Shown here one piece after another: positions 17,325-24,195 of a stretch of DNA of 35,548 bases (the stretch's first letter is position 1; every line of letters starts with the position of its first letter). The notes beneath the pieces are model-generated. The model ran no database searches and had not been told where the DNA came from. It worked only from the letters and a program-made list of their open reading frames with translations. A program made the translations under genes and the position numbers. The DNA comes from Streptomyces sp. UNOC14_S4 (GTDB lineage Bacteria > Actinomycetota > Actinomycetes > Streptomycetales > Streptomycetaceae). Location of the stretch: assembly GCF_020740835.1 (NCBI RefSeq), contig NZ_JAINFC010000012.1, positions 1 through 35,548 of the forward strand. Reading direction: 5' to 3'.

Positions 17325-18584
17325 TCAGACGGTCCAGGGCGAGCCGGTACTGGCGGCCACGGGATCGAAGGCACCGATTTCGGCGTGGCGCCGTGCGACA
17401 TCGGCCAGTTCGGCCGCGGGTATCACATCGCTCGCCCGCCGGAATCCTTCGGGCGCCCGGTCGTACGTCATGTCGATGACGATTTCCGGGCCCATATTGC
17501 GATTGGCGAGCTGGAGTTCGGTCATGGCGGGGCGGCGGTGTTCCTCGTACGCGGCGAGCGCGTCCTCGGTATTCCCGCCCGTTGCCAGGCAATAGGCCAG
17601 GGCCCGTGCGTCGATGATGGCCTGGGTGGTGCCGCCCGAGCCCATCGGGCACATGGCGTGCGCGGCGTCCCCGAGCAGCGTGGTGTGCCCGAAGGACCAG
17701 CGGGGCAACGGTTCCCGGTCGAGCATCGGGTACTCGAATGCCCCGGCCGAGTCCGCGAGCAGTGCGGTGACGTCGAGGAAACCGAGGTCCCAGCCCTCGA
17801 AGTGGGGCAGGAACTTCGTCTGCGGCACTGGCCGGTTCCAGTCGCTGCGGTCGCCGTCCGCCCCGCCGTCCACGGGGCGTGAGGCGGCCCAGTTGACGAG
17901 GACGCGGCCCTCGGCGTCGGACTCCGATGACATCGTGTACGCGACGACCTTCTGGGTGCCGTCGCCGGTGACCAGCATCGCGTTCCCACCGAGGAACGGA
18001 GGCGCCCAGGTGGTGCCCCGCCACACCGTCGAACCCCGCCACGAAGGCGCGCCCTCGTCCGGGTGGAGCGTGGCGCGCACGGCCGAGCGGATGCCGTCGG
18101 CACCCACGAGGACATCGGCGCGCTGCGTCGAGGACGAGGCACCGCGACCGTGGTCGAGGGCCGCTTCGAGCCTGCCGTCCGGCAGTTCGGTGAAGCCCGT
18201 CAGCCTCGCGTCGGTGACGATGGCGTCCGCGCCGAGACGAGCCCGCACGGCCTCGGCGAGCACCGTGTGGAGACGGCCCCGGTGGAGCGACAACTGGGGC
18301 CAGCGGTGGCCGGATCCGGCGCTCCGGTCGTCCCGCCAGATCAGCCCGCCGGTGCGCGCGTAATAGCGGATTTCGTCGGTGCGGGCGGAGACGGTGACGA
18401 GTTCGTCGAAAAGCCCGAGCGCGGCCAGCTCACGTACCGCATTGGGCAGCAGATTGACCCCGGCGCCCAGCGGACGCAATTCGGGCGCCGCCTCGACAAT
18501 ACGCACCCTGTCGAATCCGACATGGTGCAGACTCAGCGCGGCCGTGAGCCCGCCGATTCCAGCCCCTGCTATCAGAATTTCCAC
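17325..18584 (-). CDS. FAD-dependent aromatic monooxygenase, PhzS-like (copy 2)
   Basis: Paralogue of the monooxygenase at 9150-10430, 419 residues. It has the same layout: GAGIGG at the N-terminus, ELRPLGAGVNLLPNAVREL, QLSLHRGRLHTVL, the DG motif VGADGIRSAVR, YPMLDREPLPRW and GDAAHAMCPMGSGGTTQ. Both copies also share a C-terminal MGPEIVI..RAP.GF region. The two probably arose by duplication and act at different positions or on successive intermediates. The start is GTG at 18584, preceded by GGGGGG; the frame stays open to 18704 upstream, but that stretch is the repeat-rich promoter region. This is the first gene of the cluster A minus-strand run, divergent from the AraC gene, so its promoter lies in the 243-base space between them. 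Confidence 0.9.
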   Translation of the reverse strand: MEILIAGAGIGGLTAALSLHHVGFDRVRIVEAAPELRPLGAGVNLLPNAVRELAALGLFDELVTVSARTDEIRYYARTGGLIWRDDRSAGSGHRWPQLSLHRGRLHTVLAEAVRARLGADAIVTDARLTGFTELPDGRLEAALDHGRGASSSTQRADVLVGADGIRSAVRATLHPDEGAPSWRGSTVWRGTTWAPPFLGGNAMLVTGDGTQKVVAYTMSSESDAEGRVLVNWAASRPVDGGADGDRSDWNRPVPQTKFLPHFEGWDLGFLDVTALLADSAGAFEYPMLDREPLPRWSFGHTTLLGDAAHAMCPMGSGGTTQAIIDARALAYCLATGGNTEDALAAYEEHRRPAMTELQLANRNMGPEIVIDMTYDRAPEGFRRASDVIPAAELADVARRHAEIGAFDPVAASTGSPWTV

Positions 18585-18635
18585 GGAACCCCCCGTTCCA
18601 ACTGTTCCGAACATGCCATAGCAGATCCCCGTGCG

Positions 18636-18675
18636 GTTCCGCGGTTCCGTAGTTCCGCAGCTCCACGGTTCCGCA
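18636..18675. repeat. Five 8-base repeats, GTTCCGNN, in the divergent promoter region
   Basis: GTTCC occurs at 18636, 18644, 18652 and 18668, with a variant GCTCC at 18660: exactly eight-base spacing over five units. Two further GTTCC copies lie at 18595 and 18604, nine bases apart. The array sits 50-90 bases upstream of the flavin monooxygenase start and 150-190 bases upstream of the AraC start. It may bind a regulator cooperatively or be a simple replication-slippage repeat. Confidence 0.65.
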
Positions 18676-18784
18676 AAGGGTTGTACGCATGTGGGGATCT
18701 TCACCTGTGACCTGCGACTCGCAGTTCGACCCCCCGGCCGATCCGGTGACTATCCCTGCCAAGAAGTCTGGTCGGCCCCTGGTT

Positions 18785-18807
18785 AGGATTCAACTATCAA
18801 GAATCCT
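18785..18807. promoter_or_regulatory. Inverted repeat just upstream of the AraC gene
   Basis: AGGATTC (18785-18791), nine-base spacer AACTATCAA, GAATCCT (18801-18807). The perfect 7-base half sites end 20 bases before the AraC start codon and just before its AAGGA ribosome binding site. Position and symmetry suit an operator for autoregulation; a short mRNA hairpin is the alternative. Confidence 0.5.
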
Positions 18808-18827
18808 GCCGCTTTTAAGGATCGTCC

Positions 18828-19805
18828 ATGAGTCGCGTCGACGACACTTTGAGTGACCTGCTGATGCCGCTCCGTTTGCACAGTGTTTTTCACAGCAGAT
18901 GGCTTGCCCGTGGACCCTGGGCGATTCAGGGGGAGGACGAGAGCTGCGCGATCATCCATTACATCCTGCGCAACGACTGCTGCGTGAACTTTCCCGGGGA
19001 TTCCTCGCCCGTGACCCTGCGCGAGGGGGATCTCGCGGTGTTCCCGCACGGCACGGGCCACACCATCGCGGACCGCGCGGTGCCGCTCGCCCCGTCCCTC
19101 GACACGGTGCTGCCGGAACGCCGTCCCGGCGCCTCGGGCATCGTCGAGATCGGCACGTCCGGCCCCGAGACCGAGCTGATCTGCGGCAGCCTGCACTACG
19201 ACGCCGTCAGTAAACCCCCGGTCTACGCGGCCCTCCCCGACGTCATCGTCCTGGAGCGCGACACGCTGGCGAAGGAACCGCTGCTGACGCGCACCCTGGA
19301 GAGCCTCACCGCGGAGACGGCCCGGCAGGATCCCGGCAGCCAGCTCATCGTGACCCGTGCCTTCGAGATGGTCTTCGTACTGTCCCTGCGGGTGGCGCTG
19401 GAGCAGCTGGCGGAGAGCTCCCCCGACCTGCACGCGCTGCGCCACCCCGGCATCAGCAAGGCCCTTCTGGCGATCTACCGTGAGTACGCGGAGCCCTGGA
19501 CGATCGACTCCCTCTCCCGGCAGGCCGGGATGTCCCGGTCGGCGTTCACGAAGACCTTCCGCGAGCTGGTGGGCGAGGGACCCGGCCAGCATCTGACGAA
19601 GCGCCGGATGCAGAAGGCGGCGACGCTGCTCGCCGAGACCACGGTCCCGCTCACCACGATCCCCGAGCTGGTCGGCTACCAGAGCTCCGTGGGTTTCCAT
19701 CTGGCGTTCCGCAAGATGTTCGACCTCCCTCCAGGAGAGTTCCGACGACAGGCACAGGATTCCGAGGGCCCCGGCCGCGTACTGGCGGGCGCCGGGCGGC
19801 GGTGA
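18828..19805 (+). CDS. AraC-family transcriptional regulator, 325 aa
   Basis: DNA-binding regulator with an N-terminal cupin (AraC_binding_2/Cupin_6 type, with VTLREGDLAVFPHGTGHTI at about residues 61-79) and a C-terminal pair of helix-turn-helix motifs. The first HTH is IDSLSRQAGMSRSAFTKTF and the second TTIPELVGYQSSVGFHLAFRKMF, followed by the usual LPPGEFRR. Length 325 is normal for the group. The ATG has AAGGA six bases upstream. It is transcribed away from cluster A across 243 bases holding the 8-base repeats and the inverted repeat, so it is the likely pathway-specific regulator of that cluster. Its ligand is unknown. Confidence 0.92.
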   Translation: MSRVDDTLSDLLMPLRLHSVFHSRWLARGPWAIQGEDESCAIIHYILRNDCCVNFPGDSSPVTLREGDLAVFPHGTGHTIADRAVPLAPSLDTVLPERRPGASGIVEIGTSGPETELICGSLHYDAVSKPPVYAALPDVIVLERDTLAKEPLLTRTLESLTAETARQDPGSQLIVTRAFEMVFVLSLRVALEQLAESSPDLHALRHPGISKALLAIYREYAEPWTIDSLSRQAGMSRSAFTKTFRELVGEGPGQHLTKRRMQKAATLLAETTVPLTTIPELVGYQSSVGFHLAFRKMFDLPPGEFRRQAQDSEGPGRVLAGAGRR

Positions 19806-19815
19806 CCCCCGCCGC
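19796..19815. terminator. Short hairpin between convergent AraC and VTC genes
   Basis: GCGGCGG (19796-19802), loop TGACCC containing the AraC stop codon, CCGCCGC (19809-19815). The gap between the two convergent genes is only 27 bases, so this 7-base stem is the best candidate terminator for either one. Confidence 0.45.
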
Positions 19816-19832
19816 GGCCGCGGCCACCACGG

Positions 19833-20915
19833 CTACGGGACCGCCGTGTCCGGAGCCGCACCCGGCCGGGAGGCCGGAGCCGCACCCGGTTGGGGCGGCT
19901 CGCCGAAGGCGCGGGCCGCGGCACGGCGCCAGCGGTTCGCGGGCAGGGACGGACGCAGTGCGGCGAGCCCTCCGCAGTATTTGGTGAAGACGGCGGGGCG
20001 CATCCCGCACCCGTGCAGGAGGCGGTCGGCCGCGCCGAGATGACCGGCCGTCTTCACCTCGACCAGGACGAGGGCCGGGTCGCACCGCACGGCCCGGCCC
20101 GTCCGCAGATCGGAGCAGACCAGCCCCGCGTCGCACGTGACGCGCTCCCCGTCGGCGACCAGCGTCACGCGCAGATAGCCGGTGCCGAGGGAAGGGGTCA
20201 GCCCTTCCGGCGCGTCGATGCCGTACGCGTGACGCAGGGTCCGGGCGAGGAAGGCCCGGCAGTCCGCGTCGGGCCGGGCGCCGCGCCCGGCCCGCGAGAT
20301 GCCGGGCACAGCCAGCGCGTGGCGGTGCTTCACCGTGTCGCCGCGGCCGCCCTTGAGCTTGATCTCGAACTGCCGCTCGCCGGTGTCCTCGTACACCCGC
20401 TCGCGGATCTTGAAGCGAAGACGGCGCCCCTGCCGGTGATCGTGAAAGGACCGCAGGCCCGGTGTGTCGTAGTAGGTGGAGTGATAGCGGAAGGCACGCC
20501 GCCCGTCGATCGTCAGGGCCCGGAAGCCTCCTCCGGCGCACCGGGAGTCGGTGAGCTGCTCCGCCAGACGCAGGAAGGTCCGTACCGGCACCAGATAGCT
20601 GCGGTCGAAGCGGGCGAGGAGAGCGGAGCGCTCATTGACCTCGCCGAGGGAGATGGGCACAGCAGCGTGGGCGGCGTCGGTGACGGCCTGTCGGGCGTCC
20701 GAGCCGACTCGGGGTCCGGGGGCCTGCTGGGCGTCGGTGACGGCCCTGGCTTCGGTGGACCGGTGGACGCCGACGGACCGGCGGACGTCGGTGACGGCCT
20801 GACCCCCGACGGACAGGCGGGCGTCGGTGACGGCCTGGACCCCAGCAGATCGGCGGGCGTCGGTGACGGCCGCGCCCGCTGCCCGTCGAGCGAGCGGCAC
20901 CCGTGCGGCCGTCAC
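19833..20915 (-). CDS. VTC-domain protein (CYTH-superfamily fold), 360 aa
   Basis: The region from about residue 100 is a VTC domain, related to the polyphosphate polymerase core of yeast Vtc4 and to triphosphate-tunnel enzymes. Visible blocks are FDRSYLVPVRTFLRL, RYHSTYYDTPGLRSFHDHR, RRLRFKIRERVYEDTGERQFEIKLKGGRGDTVKHRH, LRVTLVADGERVTCDAGL and VLVEVKTAG, carrying the alternating charged residues that line the tunnel. The first ~85 residues are a low-complexity extension with five AVTDA-type repeats. GTG at 20915 is chosen because it overlaps the DUF4956 stop as GTGA; GTG at residue 86 would remove the repeats but has no binding site. VTC and DUF4956 genes are often paired in Streptomyces, commonly with a CotH-like gene, which is absent here. 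Polyphosphate synthesis or signalling is a family-based guess. Confidence 0.85.
   Translation of the reverse strand: MTAARVPLARRAAGAAVTDARRSAGVQAVTDARLSVGGQAVTDVRRSVGVHRSTEARAVTDAQQAPGPRVGSDARQAVTDAAHAAVPISLGEVNERSALLARFDRSYLVPVRTFLRLAEQLTDSRCAGGGFRALTIDGRRAFRYHSTYYDTPGLRSFHDHRQGRRLRFKIRERVYEDTGERQFEIKLKGGRGDTVKHRHALAVPGISRAGRGARPDADCRAFLARTLRHAYGIDAPEGLTPSLGTGYLRVTLVADGERVTCDAGLVCSDLRTGRAVRCDPALVLVEVKTAGHLGAADRLLHGCGMRPAVFTKYCGGLAALRPSLPANRWRRAAARAFGEPPQPGAAPASRPGAAPDTAVP
20674..20870. repeat. Five copies of GCGTCGGTGACGGC within the VTC gene
   Basis: Copies begin at about 20674, 20731, 20786 (variant ACGTCGGTGACGGC), 20821 and 20857, spaced roughly 57, 55, 35 and 36 bases apart. Each encodes AVTDA or a close variant on the minus strand, mixed with RRSxGV-like residues. 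The repeats confine themselves to the N-terminal extension and not the VTC domain. Confidence 0.8.
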
Positions 20916-21640
20916 GCCGGGCCCCAGGCGGGTGCGGGGCGGCGCGTGGGCTCGGCGGGCGCGGCCGGGCAAGCCGCTTTCGGGTCCAGGGCCCCGAGCA
21001 GGAAGCCGGTGTCCACGTCCCGGGAGACGGCCCTGGCCTCCCGGATCTCCCGGGCCTCTCGGGCCTCCGATGTGTCCGGCCCGGATTCGCGGTAGCGCAC
21101 GTCGACGACCATCAGGTCACGGACGAAGTCCACCTCCATGACCGTCCAGTGGAGCGGCTCGCCCAGTCGGCGGGCCAGGTCGGCGCGCAGCGCGTCGGAG
21201 CCGGCGTGCACGGTGTCGATGGTCACGACAGCCCGGCGGGAACGCGCCAGAAGCCGGGGGTTGTCGGCGGCCCAGACGGTCAGGAGCAGCACGGCCGCGA
21301 GCCCCGCCCCGACGGGGAGCGGCAGACGCGGCAGCCCGCACACCAGGCCGAGGACGAGCGTGGTGAAGTAGTACGCGACCTCCTCGTGCTGCACGGCGTC
21401 CGACCGGAGCCGGACGATCGACAGCACTCCGAAGAGGCCGAAGCCCAGCACCGCCCCGCCACCACCGCCGCCGACTTCGGCGAGGGCGGCGACCACGGTG
21501 AACAGGCCGATGTTCAGAGCCAGATAGGCCGGTACGAGGTCGCGGCGCCGGCGCCGCCGCCAGTAAAGGGCGAAGGTCAGCAGGCAGACCGCGACGAGGT
21601 CGAGCGCCAGATGAGGGGCGATGTGCCGCAGTGCGTCCAT
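20912..21640 (-). CDS. DUF4956 membrane protein, 242 aa
   Basis: Membrane protein with about four hydrophobic segments in its first half (residues ~10-28, 38-55, 62-75 and 90-125) and the family-typical block GFGLFGVLSIVRLRSDAVQHEEVAYYFTTLVLGL. The cytoplasmic C-terminal half contains a small alpha/beta region (RRAVVTIDTVHAG, then LGEPLHWTVMEVDFVRDLMVVDVRYRE), followed by an EAREAREIREARA stretch. This gene is coupled to the VTC-domain gene by a GTGA overlap, a conserved arrangement in actinobacteria, so the two probably form one complex at the membrane. The ATG at 21640 is the start; GGGA lies some ten bases upstream. Function unknown. Confidence 0.88.
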   Translation of the reverse strand: MDALRHIAPHLALDLVAVCLLTFALYWRRRRRRDLVPAYLALNIGLFTVVAALAEVGGGGGGAVLGFGLFGVLSIVRLRSDAVQHEEVAYYFTTLVLGLVCGLPRLPLPVGAGLAAVLLLTVWAADNPRLLARSRRAVVTIDTVHAGSDALRADLARRLGEPLHWTVMEVDFVRDLMVVDVRYRESGPDTSEAREAREIREARAVSRDVDTGFLLGALDPKAACPAAPAEPTRRPAPAWGPA

Positions 21641-21780
21641 GATTCGATTCCCATCCCTCCGTGTGCCGTTACGACTACAGAGAGTAGGTGCACCAAAATC
21701 GAACATGCATGTGCCTGTGGAGAAACAATTCTGCGGCGGCGCGCCCTCCCCAGCCGCCCAGCCACCCCGCACAGTCGCCA

Positions 21781-23508
21781 TCAACTCCCGCGCCCCGCCC
21801 GCAAGAAGCGCCGCAGGCGTTGCAGTGGCCAGGCGTTGATGACATCGTCCTTCGTCAGCCAGCCGCGCTGCGCCGTGCCCACGCCGTAGCGCATGTACGG
21901 GAGATGGGTGGTGGCGTGCGCGTCGGTGTTCACCGCGAACTTCACCCCGTACCGCTTGGCGCGCAGGATGTCCTCGTCGCCCAGGTCGAGGCGCTCGGGG
22001 TGCGCGTTGATCTCCAGGGCCGTTCCGGTCCGCGCGCACGCCTCGAAGACCGCGTCGAAGTCGGCGTCGATTCCCGGGCGTTTGCCGATCAGCCGCGTCG
22101 TGGGGTGTCCGATCACGGCCACGTAGGGGTTCTCGCAGGCGCGTACGAGCCGTCGGGTCAGCTCGTCGCGGCTCTGGTTGAAGTGGGAATGCACGGAGGC
22201 CACACACAGGTCGAAGTCCGCCAGGAATTCGTCCGGCCAGTCCACTTCCCCGTCCGGCCCGATATTGAGTTCCGTGCCGTGCAGCACCCTCATCCTGCGG
22301 TGTTTTCCGTCGAGTTCCCGCACCCGTTTCCGCTGGGCGAGCATCTTCGCGTCGGTCATGCGCTGCATATAAAGGTCGGGGGCGTGGTCGGTGACCGCGT
22401 AGTAGGCATAGCCGCGCCGCGCGGCGGCGGTCACCATGTCCTCCAGGGAGGCCAGGCCGTCGGTGAGGTCGGTGTGGGTGTGCAGGTCACCGCGGATGTC
22501 GTTCTCCTCCAGCAGCTCGGGGAGTTCACCGCGCAGTGCCGCTGCGATTTCGCCGCGGTCCTCACGGAGCGTCGGCGGGATCCAGGGCAGCCCCAGCCGC
22601 TCGTAGATTCCCTCCTCGGTGGCCGACGTGATCTTCCGTCCGCTCTTGGCGTGGAAGAGGCCGTATTCGGAGAGCTTGTACTTGCGGTGAACAGCGATCT
22701 CGCGGATGCGGATGTTGTGCGCCTTCGAGCCGGTGAAATAGAGAAGTCCCGCTCCCCAGGCGGACGGCGGCAGCACGCGCAGATCGATCTGCAGTCCCTT
22801 CGTATTGCGCACCGAGGTCTTCTTGTGTCCGCTCACGATGGTTTCCGCGATGTCCGGGAGTTCGCGGAACGCCTCCATGAAAGGGGCCGACCGCTCGGCG
22901 GCGACGAGGATGTCGATGTCCCCGATCGTCTCGCGCATACGTCGCAGCGACCCGGCGAAGGCGCACCCTTCGCAGCCCTCCACCTGGGACAGCTCGGCGA
23001 CGATCTGTTCGGCGGTGTCCATCGCGGCGCCGAGCAGGATGCGGTCACCAGCCTTCTGCAGGAGCTCGATGCCGTGGCGGATGTTCGCCTCGGTCTTCTC
23101 GCCGAAGCCCTTGAGGTCGCGCAGCCGCCGGTCGTCCAGGGCCTGGAGCAGCTGCGTCACGGAGGAGACACCGAGCTCCTCGTACAGGACCAGGGCCTTC
23201 TTCGGCCCGAGGGTGGGAATGGCGATGAGCTCCCGGACCCCGGCGGGGACGGCCGTCCTGGTCTCCTCGATCTCGGAGACGTGACCGGTGCGCAGGTACT
23301 CCTCGACCTTCTCGGCGATCGACTTGCCCACGTTGGGGATGTCGCGGAGAGCCTTGGCGTCGAGCCCCGACACGTCGGCCGGGTGCCCGCCGATCGCCCG
23401 CGCGGCCTTTTCGTAGGCGCGCACCTTGAAGGCGTCACCGCCGGTGATCGCGACGAGGTCGGCGTACTCCTGGAGCAGCGCCTCGACCTCGGCATTGCGC
23501 CGGGCCAT
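21781..23508 (-). CDS. polX: Family X DNA polymerase / 3'-5' exonuclease
   Basis: Bacterial PolX, 575 residues, the usual length. Domains in order: an N-terminal 8-kDa-like helical region with KVRAYEKAARAIGG; helix-hairpin-helix segments (IPNVGKSIAEKV, IPTLGPKKAL, LKGFGEKTEANI); the nucleotidyltransferase palm with GSLRR at 186-190 and the catalytic DID at 197-199, then LQIDLRVLP; and a C-terminal PHP phosphoesterase domain with GDLHTHTDLTDG, AVTDHAPDLYM, GTELNI, ASVHSHFNQS, EINAHPERLDL and NTDAHA, keeping its metal ligands. These enzymes fill short gaps and trim 3' ends in base-excision and end-joining repair. The ATG at 23508 (MARRNAEVEALLQEYADL) is the conserved start; nine more codons are open upstream. 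It is unrelated to either biosynthetic cluster. Confidence 0.95.
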   Translation of the reverse strand: MARRNAEVEALLQEYADLVAITGGDAFKVRAYEKAARAIGGHPADVSGLDAKALRDIPNVGKSIAEKVEEYLRTGHVSEIEETRTAVPAGVRELIAIPTLGPKKALVLYEELGVSSVTQLLQALDDRRLRDLKGFGEKTEANIRHGIELLQKAGDRILLGAAMDTAEQIVAELSQVEGCEGCAFAGSLRRMRETIGDIDILVAAERSAPFMEAFRELPDIAETIVSGHKKTSVRNTKGLQIDLRVLPPSAWGAGLLYFTGSKAHNIRIREIAVHRKYKLSEYGLFHAKSGRKITSATEEGIYERLGLPWIPPTLREDRGEIAAALRGELPELLEENDIRGDLHTHTDLTDGLASLEDMVTAAARRGYAYYAVTDHAPDLYMQRMTDAKMLAQRKRVRELDGKHRRMRVLHGTELNIGPDGEVDWPDEFLADFDLCVASVHSHFNQSRDELTRRLVRACENPYVAVIGHPTTRLIGKRPGIDADFDAVFEACARTGTALEINAHPERLDLGDEDILRAKRYGVKFAVNTDAHATTHLPYMRYGVGTAQRGWLTKDDVINAWPLQRLRRFLRAGRGS

Positions 23509-23601
23509 GGGTTCAGCGTGCCACCGCCTGCCCATGAGCGCGCGTCCACGGGCGACCGGCCGGGGTACGCGGGTGGTGGACGGCGCCTCTCGGTCAGGGG
23601 G

Positions 23602-24195
23602 TCAGTCGGCGACGTCACCGAGACGTTCGGCGAGCCGGAACAGCGCGGGCAGCGCGGTGCGGACGGCGGCGCGCTCGTCCTCGTCCAGGGTCGCGAGGGC
23701 GGCGTCGAGACGGCGCTCGTGGGCCTCCGTCCAGGCATCGAGCTGGGCGCGCCCCCTGTCGGTGAGCGTGACGGCGGAGGCCCGGCGGTCGTCGGGGTCG
23801 GTCGTGCGGGCCACGAGTCCGGCCGTCGTCATCTGACCGATGAGCCCGCTGACGGTGCTGGCGGCCAGATGACGGCGCGCGGCGAGGTCGCTCACGCGGG
23901 CCGGTGACCGTTCGGCGAGCACCTGAAGCAGTTCGACCTGGGCCATGGGGAGTTGTTCCCACGGATAGTCGGTGCGGATGGACACGCGCAGGGCGCGGCG
24001 CAGGCGCGTGACGGCCTCGGTGAGCATGCGGGCGTCGGTCGTCCTGCTCGTGTCACCGGCGTCGGCCGTGGCACCCGTGGCACCCGCGCCGGTCACGTCC
24101 GTCGCGGTCATGTCCGTCGCGGTCATGTCCGTCACGTCCATCGCATCCGTCACGTCGGCCATGCCGGTCGTGTCGTCGGTCGTGTCGTCGGTCAT
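23602..24195 (-). CDS. MarR-family transcriptional regulator
   Basis: Winged-helix repressor. From about residue 58: MLTEAVTRLRRALRVSI, then QVELLQVLAERSPARVSDLAARRHLAASTVSGLIGQMTTAGLVART and the wing DPDDRRASAVTLTDRGR, followed by dimerisation helices. The ATG at 24195 gives 197 residues with an unusual ~55-residue Asp/Thr/Met/Ala-rich head (MTDDTTDDTT, MTATDMTATDV) built on 12- and 15-base DNA repeats. Codons in this head keep high GC at the third position in this frame, so it looks translated, although a start at 24027 (MLTEAV) would give a normal-sized MarR. It overlaps the end of the upstream exporter gene by up to 143 bases and is probably cotranscribed with it, acting as its repressor. 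Confidence 0.88.
   Translation of the reverse strand: MTDDTTDDTTGMADVTDAMDVTDMTATDMTATDVTGAGATGATADAGDTSRTTDARMLTEAVTRLRRALRVSIRTDYPWEQLPMAQVELLQVLAERSPARVSDLAARRHLAASTVSGLIGQMTTAGLVARTTDPDDRRASAVTLTDRGRAQLDAWTEAHERRLDAALATLDEDERAAVRTALPALFRLAERLGDVAD

Noticed and set aside
15724-18042. 772-residue frame extending the HpaB-like protein upstream
   Set aside because: The extension reads through the second flavin monooxygenase gene out of frame; the ATG at 17226 has a clear AGGAG and the family N-terminus.
8476-18584. Calling cluster A a pyrrolnitrin or phenazine cluster
   Set aside because: Only PrnB-like and PhzS-like enzymes match. The halogenases and PrnD of pyrrolnitrin and the phzA-G core of phenazines are absent from the window.
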